Under the pieces are notes generated by a model that had not been told where the DNA came from, made no database searches, and worked only from the letters and a program-made list of their open reading frames with translations. Below are positions 1-10,383 of a stretch of 64,000 nucleotides of DNA, piece by piece. This stretch comes from Symsagittifera roscoffensis (lineage: Eukaryota > Xenacoelomorpha > Acoela > Convolutidae), in NCBI RefSeq assembly GCF_963678635.1, contig NC_087062.1:61671584-61735583 (forward strand), read 5' to 3'. Positions within the stretch are counted from its first letter, which is position 1; each line of letters starts with the position of its first letter. The translations under genes were made by a program, and so were the position numbers.

Positions 1-99
1 GAGCTCAAGTGGTGGTACACGGTACAGCGGTTCAAGAGGCCCCACAACGAAGAAGAAGAGATCCTACTATCCAGACACTTAGTGACAAGTCTTGGGGCA

Positions 100-777
100 G
101 TACCGAACAAGTCTTGGGACATTGCAGTCTGGGGACGGTCTTGGAGCAGTACAGTCTTGGGACAGTCTTGGGACAGTAGAGTCTTGGGACAGTCTGGGCA
201 CGGTGCAGTCTTGGGACAGTCTTGGACCAGAGCAGTCTTGGTACGACACAGTCTTGGGACACTGGTCTTGGGACAGTAGTCTTGGGACAGTAGTCTTGGG
301 ACAGTGGTCTTGGGACACTAGTCTTGGGACACTGGTCTTGGGACAGTGGTCTTGGGACAGTGGTCTTGGGAGTGTGGTCTTGGGAGTGTGGTCTTGGGAC
401 AGTGGTCTTGGGACACTAGTCTTGGTAAGTGGTCTTGGGACAGTGGTCTTGGGACAGTGGTCTTGGGACACTGGTCTTGGGACAGTAGTCTTGGGACAGT
501 AGTCTTGGGACAGTAGTCTTGGGACAGTGGTCTTGGGACAGTGGTCTTGGTACACTGGTCTTGGGACAGTAGTCTTGGGACAGTAGTCTTGGGACAGTAG
601 TCTTGGGACAGTAGTCTTGGGACAGTAGTCTTGGGACAGTAGTCTTAGGGCAAGGGTCTTGGGACAGTAGTCTTGGGACAGTGGTCTTGGGACACTAGTC
701 TTGGGACAGTCGTCTTAGGGCAAGGGTCTTGGGACAGTGGTCTTGGGACACTAACAAGAAGTACTGAGACAGCACTG
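100..777 (+). repeat. 14-bp minisatellite in the leader of element A
   Basis: A tandem array with a 14-bp period of the form GTCTTGGGACAGTR, roughly 45 units, most regular from 240 to 760 and degenerate at both ends (variants such as GGGAGTGT and TTAGGGCAAGG). Because 14 is not a multiple of 3, all three frames on each strand stay open with a repeating peptide. The open frames here are therefore an artefact and not genes. It lies in the untranslated leader upstream of gag; the leaders of elements B and C carry different short repeats in the equivalent place. Confidence 0.93.
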
Positions 778-1075
778 AATAGTCATGGGACAGTAGAGAG
801 GAAGTCTTGGAACAGTATAAAGAAGGGGGTGACGGTACTAAAGGGTACTAAGACAGGTTGAGGTAACCAATCGCAAAATTAAATTTTCTAACCAGTCCTA
901 AAGATCCGGTACTGTGGGAATCAAGAACATACTGAATTTTCAAAAAGCTTAGGAAACGTTGTTTTTATTAAATTGTAAATTTCTTTTTATTGATTTTGTC
1001 AAAAGAGATTTAAACCCTAGAGTAGAATTTTGTATATAGTAATACTGTAAATAGGAACAATTGTAAATAAAAATA
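778..1075 (+). other. Unique AT-rich end of element A leader
   Basis: Non-repetitive AT-rich sequence between the minisatellite and the first gag ATG. No open frame of useful length or RNA gene is visible. It is not obviously similar to the pre-gag sequences of C or D. Confidence 0.5.
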
Positions 1076-2879
1076 ATGAGGCGGAGCAGGGTACCGGTGG
1101 CTGAAAAAAGATCTACTGAAGCAAAGACAAAATACAACTCGTCGCTACGTAAAACGACATTAATGGGCCCAAAGATAACAAATAAGAACTTTTCAGTTAG
1201 CATGGTCAACACGAGGAGTAATACAGAGAACAGAGCAAAAGAGGGCACGGAAGGGAAACAAGCAGAACCCGCCATCGAGATTGAACTAGAGACACCGGAC
1301 CAGAGTGTGGATGAGGTGGGAAAGAAGACGACAGAGTCAACTCCGATGCCGAATGCGGAAGAACCTAATCCAAAGTCCATGGAGTTCTCACCGATAGACA
1401 ATGTGGAGGACACAACAGGCAACACGCCAGAAACGGTGAAGGACGAGTCTCAAGCAAAAAGAACGTCTTTTCTTGAAAAATTGGCGATAATGGTCGGAAT
1501 GAAGTCGAGAGACGCAGCAGTGGAAGAAACGAAAGCCGAGAAAGGCAAGACATTCGGAACAGTTTCCACGAAAATGACAGACACCGACCAAAACGAAGAC
1601 CAGATCAGACTGAGAACAGCAACCAACAACAGGACAACAACTGACCATGGAACAACTACTCTTGAGCTAGGCGATTTGATGGCAAAGCTAGAACAGATAG
1701 ACAAGAAACTGAAGCACAGCGAAGAGGATAGAGATGTGATAAGGAAAGAAATAAGGAACAACAAACATGAGTACCTGGACAGCTACTTCAATCTAGCGAG
1801 AGCGACAGAGGAAAGCCTTCAGCAGATGTCGGATAAAGTAGATACCACTGATGAAGAGCGAGACAAGATTATCAAAAAAGACATGCAAGAAATGAAGCAA
1901 CGATACGACGCAGTGAATAGCCAGTTGGGGAGTTTGGAAACAAGAATGGATACGATGAGAAGAGACCAGGCTGAGAGTTCATGTGCGATACAGACAAAGT
2001 TATACGCCATCTTCAGGAACTCAACGTCACAAGACAGGCCAGCAGCGGAGCGAACGCAGGGCAATAGAGTTGACTTCGTGGAACCACAACGGATCAAACG
2101 GCAGTCAACACCGTTACCATTACCCCCGGGATGCTGCGAGTACAGCACCGGGGGGGGGGGGCAAAGCGATTATGAAAAGTGGAACAGCAAACACAACGAG
2201 TGGTCCAGGGGACTCCACGACTCACAACAACGTGGGACCGGATGTCATGACATGGGCAAGCACCTGGAAAATGATGAACAGGACACTAGAAGCCTTCGCC
2301 ACAAGGAACACCGACTCGAGTGACAGAGGAAGCAACAAAACCAGGAAAACTTTCAAAAAACCGAAAGAATTCAAGGATGATTCAGATGGATGCATTGACA
2401 CTTGGGTAGAAGTCATGAGGTTGCACTTGGAACAAGACAACTTGAACGATGAGAGGCAGGCATGCATAGCGATACTCAGCAACTTGGAAAGCACGGCATT
2501 GAAATGCGTGGTTGCGAAGAAGGAAGAGGAACGTAACACAGCGGATAAAATCTTCGAGATATGGTTAAATCGATTCGGGTCAGGCATGAAGGGTCATCAA
2601 GCGATGATGCGATTTGAAAAGAGAACGCAAAGGGACGATGAATCGATAGACAGGTTCCTAGATGATCTTGAGAGCTTCAGACGAAGGAGTGACCCGGAAG
2701 AATCTACCAATCGAAGGAACTTCAGCATCGCCTCAAAGTTCATTGATGGGGTAAAGAGTGATGACTTGAGAACGATGTTAGCAACGTACTATACATTGTC
2801 GAAAGACAGTGCACCAACTCCAGAAGAGATGAGGCAGAAGTCAAGAGAGTACATGCTAATAAAACCCAAGAAATACTAG
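1076..2879 (+). pseudogene. gag: Element A gag, matrix-like N-terminus and capsid (frameshifted)
   Basis: The first frame (1076-2323) is hydrophilic and charged. It contains MVNTRS near residue 43, matching MVETRS in the gag of C, and an acidic coiled-coil stretch at about residues 200-290. Near 2150 there is a run of 12 G, and the reading continues in another frame (to 2879) with a Retrotrans_gag-type capsid: CIDTWVEVMRLHLEQ, then FGSGMKGHQAMMRFEKR and DDESIDRFLDDLESFRRR. Gag packages the genomic RNA in a virus-like particle. A TAG at 2877-2879 cuts the capsid from the zinc-knuckle part. The G run could be a real slip or an assembly error. The start is taken at 1076; 1202 is also possible. 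Confidence 0.85.
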
Positions 2880-3527
2880 TACTCAGATAACAGGAATACG
2901 CAAGGGGGGAATCAACCACAAAGGTCGTCATGGTACAAGCCCAGAGATGACATGGACAAACGTATATCATGCGCGAACTGCGGGTCAGCTGATCATCACG
3001 TGGCGGATTGCACAACATACAAGCAGGGCATGAAGAGTTTGGGATATGCACCCGATGAGGAAGATATGAGCCAGATGGAGGAACACGAGTTCTATAGTGG
3101 CTTGATCATCAAAATAGGTGCAAGATGCTTCTTCTGCAACCAAGAGGGGCACCTCAGGATGGACTGTCCATTGTTCTGGGAGGCAGTCAAGAACCAGAGT
3201 CACCCCAAACACAAGTTGGCGTTAGCAGCGGTACAGAACCAGAAAAAAAGACAAGGTGAATTTGAAACGAAAAACTTAGAAACACCAAGTGCGGAACTGC
3301 CAACGAAAACAGTGAAAGCTGTAACGCAAGGTAATAGTGCAATAGAGGCCACGGCCAGGAACGCCCTAGAGATAAATTATGAAAAGGCGGCCGCGGAAGC
3401 TATCAATAAAGTGAAACAGGACCTGGCGGCGAAAGAAATAGAACAACGACTGAAACAAGAGATTGCTCGCAGTCAATACCAGAGGCTGTTGCGGGGTCGA
3501 CAAAAAGTGGAAACTGCAACACTGTAA
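2880..3527 (+). pseudogene. gag: Element A gag, nucleocapsid part with two CCHC zinc knuckles
   Basis: Continuation of gag after the premature TAG at 2877-2879; the first in-frame ATG is at 2952. Two CX2CX4HX4C knuckles are visible: CANCGSADHHVADC and CFFCNQEGHLRMDC. These bind the RNA genome in retroelement nucleocapsids. A lysine- and glutamate-rich helical tail follows, ending in TAA at 3525-3527. Protease begins a few bases later in the -1 frame, so gag and pol are in different frames here, as in element C. Confidence 0.88.
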
Positions 3528-3529
3528 AA

Positions 3530-5476
3530 ATGGTGACGGGGAAGCCATTCGGTTTAACAAAGATCGGGGCGAGAATAATGTCAATAATCACCGTGGGCGG
3601 CCATGAGGTAACGAGAAACTTGAGCGAACCAAGTGACCAGACAATAATGCACATTGATGTGTACGCAGATTACTTGAGTGGTATAAGCCCACAAACGACT
3701 TCTAGAGCATTGAGGGCACTACTCACAAGAGGGGGTAGCAAGTCAGTCCGAGTTGATAACAGATACACAGAAGCTTATGGTCCGCATGAGGTGATGCTAA
3801 ATTTAGATGGGATCAACATCTATACGAAAACAATGATAACATGTGATGAAGATCTTATAGGGCAAATCTACGTAGGAAAAGAAGAGTTGAAAGTGAGATC
3901 GATTGGACACTGCGCCATGCCTGAGAAAGATGCAATGCACATCGGGACAGAGGCGGATGTATCAGCACATGTGCTCGACATAAATGGCAAGAAGACTCAG
4001 TTACGTGGGTTACTTGATACGGGAGCGGTCTTTAGTGTCATACCAATCGAAACTTGGAAACGAATGGCCTTCAACAAAAATGATTTGATAGATTCGAGAA
4101 TACGGTTGTCAGCTGCAAACATAGGGGCGCTGCGGGTGCTGGGCAGAACGCCGATAATAGCCCTAATTCTGGGGGAACGCAACCTGTGGATAAGCTTTCT
4201 TGTAGTAGAAAACCTAGATGAGTCTGACCAATTCATTTTAGGCAGAGACTTCATCAGGAAATTTGATGTAACGATTGATCTAAACAACGCAATGTTTAGG
4301 ATACGGAACCCGGATAGGAGGTACGCAATTAAACTGGTAAATTTAATAATGGCGAATGAGAACAAAGCACCGTTATTCTTGAGTAGGAGGGTGAGGCTAA
4401 AGGCGAACGAAGCGGCAATTGTAAGCTTACGAATGAAAAATTACAATGAACTAATTGACAACAAGCAGGTATGCATAGTCCCAAATCCAAATAGTCAAAG
4501 TGCTGCTGTTTTAGGAAGATCCTTCTCGATAACGAAGAGCGGTCTCTGCGTCAGTGTCTTGTTGAATACTCTTGACATACCAATCACGATACAGAGAGGG
4601 AGGAATCTGGGATATGCTTTACCCGTAAAAACTCGATATGAAATGACTGAAAACCAAAAACAAAATGAAGTTGTTGATTGTCCCAATCACAGGGACAAAA
4701 TTTGTATCATGAGACGATTGAAGAAAATAAAAAGTTCATCAGGTCTTGTGAAGTCACTTAAGTCAGAGACAGACGATGGGCTATCGAGCTGTTCGAATTT
4801 TCCGGAACGGCATACACTAGATGAGATGCAGAGTGACAAACCGGTCCTACCGGAAATTGAACATTTAAGAGGCAAGATAACGGACGAACAGCTCGAAGCC
4901 ATCAAGGACGTATTAGAACGGAACGAGGAAGTTTTTTCGAGACATAAGGCAGACATCGGGTGTTGTAATTTTGTTGAGCATGAAATAGAACTTGAGGAGA
5001 ACGCAATATCGCACAGGGAGGGGGCGAGGCGCATGACCCCACACAAATCGGATGCGTGTAGAAAAGAAATCGAAACGCTACTAGAGTATGATATGATAGA
5101 ACCATCCAAATCACCGTGGGCGTGTGGAGTAGTGATGGCCAAAAAGAAAGGCGACCAATTGATATTTTGTTGTGACTTTCAATACCTGAACTCCGTCACG
5201 GTGAAGGATGCCTATCCCATACCTAGGATTGATGAGAGCCTCTCAAAGTTAGGTGATGCAAAATTTTTTACGACTCTTGATTTAGGTTCGGCTTTCTGGC
5301 AGGTACCACTCAGGAAGCAGGACAGGGACAAGACAGGGTTTGCCTGCGAGTTGGGTCTGTTTCAATGGAAACGGATGCCGTTTGGTCTTTGCAATGCCAC
5401 CGTCACATTTCAGCGGTTGATGGCACACGCGCTGATAGGTGTGACGAAGAAGTACGGCAATCTGGTAATGTGCTAA
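3530..5476 (+). pseudogene. pol: Element A pol: aspartic protease and N-terminal half of RT
   Basis: Residues 1-130 are a conserved pre-protease region. The protease active site LLDTGA is near residue 160 and the flap and C-terminal motif FILGRDF near 240. After a linker the RT fingers and palm follow: SPWACGVVMAKKKGDQ, YLNSVTVKDAYPIPRIDE, LDLGSAFWQ (first catalytic Asp) and MPFGLCNA. The frame ends in TAA at 5474-5476 exactly where element C has the tyrosine of YVDD, so the RT active site is cut by a nonsense change and enzyme activity is lost. The frame is -1 relative to gag. Confidence 0.92.
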
Positions 5477-5746
5477 GTGGATGACGTGGTAACAGCGACA
5501 CCCACACTGGAAGACCACACTGAGAGACTTGACGAGGTGTTTGCGTGTATGAAGAGGTCGGGGCTAAAGTGTAAACCATCAAAGTGCGAGATACTCAAGG
5601 ATTCGATAAAATACTTGGGCAGGATGGTGGACAGACACGGCATCAGACCAGATCCAGACGCAGTAGAAGCAGTACTACCTTGGAAATCGCCAAAAACGGA
5701 ACATCAATTGATGAGCTTCCTGGGTTTTCCGAACTATTACAGATAG
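5477..5746 (+). pseudogene. pol: Element A pol: RT palm and thumb
   Basis: Same frame as the previous segment, after the stop. It starts with VDD of the YVDD box and contains the conserved stretches KPSKCEIL, IKYLGRMVDRHGIRPDP and MSFLGFPNYYR. It ends in TAG at 5744-5746 where element C has Glu (YYREF). The same stop is present at the corresponding place in region D (58795-58797), inside a nearly identical tract shared by the two copies. Confidence 0.88.
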
Positions 5747-7275
5747 TTCATCAAGGGCTACGCGGACAAGGTATACCCGATGCAACAACTAATTAGGCAC
5801 AAAGGCAAGAAGTTCACGTGGAACAACGCGTCGGAAGAGTCACTCCAGAGAATAAAGAAAGAGTTGTGTGAGGCACCGGTGCTAGGGATGCCAACGGAAA
5901 AAGGGATGTACGTGCTGGACACGGATGCGTCGGTAGTCGCGATTTCTGGCATTCTCCATCAAGAACAGGAATGGAACGGGAAAACAGTCTTAGGACCAAT
6001 AGCGTACAGGAGTAAAGTCTTGAGTGATACGGAAATGAAGTACGGGCGCTAAAAGCAGAGATGTTTGCGGTGGTTACCTTTGTCGAGAAATATAGAGCAT
6101 ACCTAGGCAGTGAGCCATTCAAGCTGCGAGTCGACAACAGGGCACTCAGCTGGCTGAAGATGTACTCAATGGACCAGAGCTACATTGGGAGGTCGATAGT
6201 CCGCCTGGACGGATACAACATGATAATTGAGCATAGAACAAGAGACAAACATCAAAACGCTGACAGCTTGAGTAAGAAGACGGAGTTCTACGAGAGACAA
6301 GAAAAGAGAGAGGCAGATAGACCTGAGATCAAGGAGGGCTTCTCCTTCATGGATAAGGAAACGTACGACATCCTTCCACTCACGAGATGGTTGGACAAAT
6401 CAGGCAAACCAATAGAAGATCACCCCGAATTACCGAAAGAACCTCCGGAGAAAACAATCTTGAAAAAGAACCGAGGGAAGCCGATAGGGATAATACTCAA
6501 AAGAAAGATTGTGAGGGAGACGCTCAAGGCAAAAGACTATGATCTCAACCAGGTAGAGACGGGAGAGGCACAGATAGACGATGACTTAATGAGGTTACTC
6601 GAGAAACTAGCAGATGATAAACCCGTGATCCAAGAAAAGGGTAAGGAGGAACCGGAGGTCACAATACTGCGAAAGAGCGAGATAGTTAGTGATGAAGTCA
6701 CCTCGAAGGTGACTAACCCCGATGGGAAAGAAGTCGTGCAGTCACTGGTTGAAAAAATCCCTGACGACATACTTGAACAGACTCGGGTTAGGAAAAAGAA
6801 AGTGGCGTTCAAGAAACAGGCTGAATTCCTGGGACTAGGTCAAGAGTCCGGTGAGTGGTCCACGTCCACGGAGGAAGAAGATACTGAAGAGGGAAATTTG
6901 TCCGGGGAGTGTGAAATATGGGATGAAGACTCGGATGAGAACAGTGACAATCAGGATAGTCTTTGCATGATATTGGCAGAAGAGAAGATTAGACACCGCG
7001 ACAGGGAATTACAAACAGATCCGTCCTCAGGAACGTACAACTTGGACGTACAAGAAGTACGAGGAGGCGAAGAACTTGAAAGAATTGCAGTTTCGAGGAA
7101 ACCATTCAGGGAACTATCATGCAACTCAAATGTCAGAACAAATCTGGTGCCAGAAGATGATAGGAAGATCGTGAAGAGGATAATATGCGTGAAGCTGAAC
7201 GACGACATCCACAACCCTGGGGAAATGAATGGACAGATCATGGCACTAAAGGAACATGTCAAGGCAAAGATATAG
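5747..7275 (+). pseudogene. pol: Element A pol: RNase H and linker to integrase
   Basis: RNase H removes the RNA strand after minus-strand synthesis. The catalytic set is visible: DTDAS (near 5925), AEMFAVV, RVDNRALSWL and HQNADSLSK (near 6255). A frameshift at about 6045 (KYGR then stop, against KYGAPKAEMF in C) separates the first Asp from the rest; region D has the same lesion. After RNase H comes an acidic, lysine-rich linker with the peptide LSGE. This peptide is encoded over a copy of the polypurine motif (6897-6910), and a variant lies at 6846-6856. A one-base insertion near 7265 shifts the frame before integrase. Confidence 0.9.
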
Positions 7276-8203
7276 GCTGTTGGAACTCATAAGAGCCCAA
7301 AAAAATGACAAGATGACAAGTAACCTCTCCAAATGGATCCAAACGGGGTCCAAGGAGAAAGGGGAACTTGAAGAAGACAGCTACAAGATCCTGATACAGT
7401 TCTACAAAGAAAGGAAACATTTACTCTATCACACAGCTGACGGGGTGGTAGCATGCAAGAGAAAAGATGAGGAGAAGATATTACACAAGCATAACCTCAT
7501 CATATTACCAAATTTGTATCAGACAGAGGTGCTGTTCAGATCGCACGATCAAATGGGGCACCAGGGGATAGACAAAGTGCAAGAAAGAATACTTCACAGG
7601 TTCGATTGGCCAGGATTGAGGAAAGCTTGCGAGAGATGGGTGAATGCATGCCTGGCATGCCTGCAAGTGAAAGACCCAAGGAAGATGAAATTCCCACTCA
7701 AGTCGGTGGAAAGCTCAGAATTTAACGAAGTGGTGCAGATAGACCATCAAAAGATCTGCACGACGGAGTCGGGGTATAATCAGATACTGGTTATAATAGA
7801 ACACTTCACAAAACTGGCAGAAGCGGTGCCGTGTCAAACAGCCTCGGCAGAGGAGACTTGTGACCACCTGATAACCCATTGGATATCGAGGTATGGTTGT
7901 CCAATGACTTTTCAGTCAGACAACGGCAAGGCCTTTGTGGGGGATTTGACTAAAGAATTAATGAAGAGGTCACACATTGCTCAAGCACACTCAACGACTT
8001 ACCATCCTCAGACCAACGGGCTGGTAGAGAGACAGAGTAGAACGTTGGTGAATATGCTGAGGGTATACTGCTCAAGGTACATGACAGACTGGGATAAATA
8101 TCTGCCGCAAGTCGTAGGGGCGTACAACAGTACTCAACACTCAACAACGGGCATCAGTCCTTTCATGATGTTGACAGGCAGAGAGAGAGAGCAATGCCCC
8201 TGA
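7256..8203 (+). pseudogene. pol: Element A pol: integrase zinc-binding and catalytic core
   Basis: Integrase joins the cDNA to host DNA. The HHCC zinc site is seen as HDQMGH and CLAC. The catalytic D,D-35-E triad is seen as VQID, SDNG and NGLVERQ, the usual retroelement arrangement. The core looks intact, but the frame ends at 8203 because of a frameshift (TGREREQCP) relative to C, where it runs on into the C-terminal domain. Confidence 0.93.
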
Positions 8204-8622
8204 CATTCTTTTACCCGGAATATGAAGGGAAGAGGACGTCGCCTCAAGTTTACGTGAAAGAAGCGATCGGGAGACAGCAGGAACTAAACGAGCTATGCAG
8301 GAGGAACACTGCGCAAGCACAAATGAGACATCGCAAGAAATATGATGAAAGGATATTAAAGGCGAAGCCATATGAGGTGGGCCAGTACGTGTGGGTTTTC
8401 CAGAATGTCATACCGCCCAAAGGGACAAAGAAACTACTCAAGAAATGGAGACGACCATTCATGGTAACGGAAGTACATCAACAAGGACGGTTCTACCGCT
8501 TGAGTACTGGGCGAGCAGCACATTATGAAAATCTGAAGCCTCATGTCCCAGGCCGGACTGGTGTATACCAAAGGACATGGAAGGACTCGAGTACCTACTG
8601 GTGGAGCCAGCATGTGAAGTAA
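8194..8622 (+). pseudogene. pol: Element A pol: integrase C-terminal GPF-like domain
   Basis: This continues integrase after the frameshift near 8197: PLTFFYPEYEGK, then YVWVFQNVIPPKGTKKLLKKW, then PFMVTEVHQ..GRFYRLSTGRAAHYENLKPH. In element C the same place reads WRGPFMITEVHQ, the GPY/F motif of Ty3/gypsy integrases; here Gly is Arg (RRPF). A second frameshift near 8560-8590 ends the segment early. Confidence 0.88.
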
Positions 8623-9326
8623 ACGAAAAAGGCATCAGAGAGAAAAATGATGGCAATGAGAACTTGAGTTTGGATGACAATGAAAAAATAGAAGCGGACT
8701 CTGAAGCGGAATCTTTTGTGGAAAAAAACTGGAACGATCCGGAACAAGGTGAGGTGCCGAAGTGGACAGAACCAGACTTATCAATACCAGCGGGGACAAG
8801 GAGTGGCAATCGCAAACGAACAGGCATGAGGTACAACAGGTACGGGGACGATTTCCTGATTGATAAGATACAGCCCTACGACCTAAGCAAAGAGCTACTA
8901 AGTGTGGGCGAGCTGGCGGCAGATGATGAATGGCAAATCATCAACGATAATGAACACTACCCACAGGAAGATTACTCGACACCGGAGCGGGAGACGGATT
9001 TGGAACAGTGCGAGATAGAGAGGAGGGAGAATACGAACCTGAGGATATTAGAATGGATGCGCGATGTCAAGAACGGAAGCGACGAAGGACAAAGCATACA
9101 GCAAGTTGACATATCAGCGGGAAAGCACATGAAAACGGAAAATCCTCTCTTCGGCTGGACGGCAACAGACAGGCCGCTCGACATTCCGCCAGATAATTCA
9201 GACCCAGCATCATCGACGGGGACGTCGATAAATATTTTTGTCCGGGGAGTGGAGGTAGGACTTACCCACACCGAAAATTTGATGATAAAGAAACTCAGGG
9301 AAGTGAGAGAAACGAGCGGACTGTAA
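8577..9326 (+). pseudogene. pol: Element A pol: acidic post-integrase linker
   Basis: In the next frame, matching residues about 530-800 of the integrase ORF of C: VEPACEVNEKG, then an acidic low-complexity stretch, the RYGDDFLIDKI segment, EYxTNLRILEWM-like helices, and IFVRGVEVGLTHTENLMIKKL. The last overlaps a polypurine-motif copy at 9237-9250. A TAA at 9324-9326 stops the frame where region D has a sense codon. No enzymatic signature is seen; it links integrase to the macrodomain. Confidence 0.8.
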
Positions 9327-9855
9327 CTGGACGGGGAGGAGGCCGAGCCTACCGTAGGACGGAATTTCAAAACGAAGTTTGAAGTACCAAACGAACACTC
9401 GGAAAATATCCTGATAACGGATAGTGACTTCATTCTGTCAGACAGGACTAGCGCAATCTGTATCACGGCGGACATGAGTTTCAAATCAAGACTGGAGGCT
9501 GACTTTAAGAGAGAGTACCAGAACGTTGAGTTTCTGTTTAGACAGAGACTGGGGCTGGGAGGAATGACTGCGCTTCCACCATCAGTAGCACAAGTCCCAG
9601 GGAAAATACCTGTGCTTCCTAGTGACGAGGGTCAATGACAGGAACACGATCGAACCTGAACACGTGATGTTGGCACTAACAAGACGACGAGACTTCATGA
9701 TTGAAAGAAGGATAATGGAGGTCTCAATGCCGGTGTATGACCCAAACAGGGGCAAATTGAGCCCAAGGGAATTGTACGCTATCCTACACGTGGTCTTCGC
9801 GGAAACGGAGATAATGGTACATCTTCACAAGAAATACTACTTGAGCATCGCCTGA
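9327..9855 (+). pseudogene. Element A pol: C-terminal macrodomain (ALC1/TARG1-like), frameshifted
   Basis: In the frame of the preceding segment: ILITDSDFILSDRTSAICITADMSFKS, then FKREYQNVEF and ALPPSVAQVPGK. A one-base insertion in an A run at 9602-9606 then shifts to the 9622-9855 frame: LVTRVNDRNTIEPEHVMLAL, VSMPVYDPNRGKLSPRELYAIL, then HKKYYLSIA and TGA. The strand order and motif spacing match macrodomains of the ALC1-like branch, which bind or hydrolyse ADP-ribose adducts. In that family the ITK and GCGLD positions carry the catalytic Lys and Asp; here they are VTR and DPNRG. Identification rests on motif recognition by eye. Confidence 0.7.
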
Positions 9856-10383
9856 GTCGGGTACATGGGGGTCTCGAGTTGGGTATGAAGGGATCTCGAG
9901 TTAGTTGTTGGGGTACAGAACAGGTAAAAGGTTCTTAAAGGTGATTGGCATGACAATTAAATTTTAAATGATTGATGGTGCTAAAACATAAAATGAATCT
10001 GCATGCTTTTAGAAAATTTCCAATTGAACTATTTTAGTAGAACGAAAAGGAAAGGGTTTTAACTATAGTGGCAAGGGGGGTGTTAGGCTAGGAACATAGC
10101 ATGTTAGTCTAAAAATTGAGTGTTATTTTCAGATTGATTTGTAAAGTCAAATTGACTACCCAACTACATTCAATTGAAAGAAAGGAAGTTCTTGAACCAA
10201 CACACAAGTTGAACAACGCTTCAAGAAGTTAATTCTCAAGTACACAAGTTGCTAAGGTATTTCACAAGTTGCTAAAGTAATTCACAAGTTGCTAAGGTAA
10301 TTCACAAGTTGCTAAGGTAATTCACAAGTTGCTAAGGTAATTCACAAGTTGCTAATACTCAAGATCATCTAGAAATTATAGAA
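9856..10383 (+). promoter_or_regulatory. Inter-ORF gap of element A, candidate splice acceptor for the 3' block
   Basis: This is 528 bp without a gene between the end of pol and the ATG of the 3' block. It contains TGTTATTTTCAG ending at 10132, a good 3' splice site. The corresponding gap of element C (40412-40807) also has one (TTTCTTTTCTAG near 40488) and shares GTGTTAGGC with it. A spliced subgenomic RNA for the downstream ORF is a reasonable inference; an internal promoter would be the alternative. A 20-bp tandem repeat lies at its 3' end. Confidence 0.45.
10241..10356 (+). repeat. 20-bp tandem repeat just before the 3' block
   Basis: Six units starting at 10241, 10261, 10281, 10301, 10321 and 10341, consensus TTCACAAGTTGCTAAGGTAA, the last one partial. 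It ends 28 bp before the ATG at 10384. It sits in the probable 5' untranslated region of the downstream RNA. It is not seen in the matching gap of element C. Confidence 0.95.

Noticed and set aside
79-555. Long open frames on both strands in the first 600 bp
   Set aside because: They are produced by the 14-bp tandem repeat, which is open in all frames; the peptides are repeats of the array.
10200-10360. CRISPR-like array from the 20-bp repeats
   Set aside because: The units are directly adjacent without spacers and the sequence is eukaryotic.
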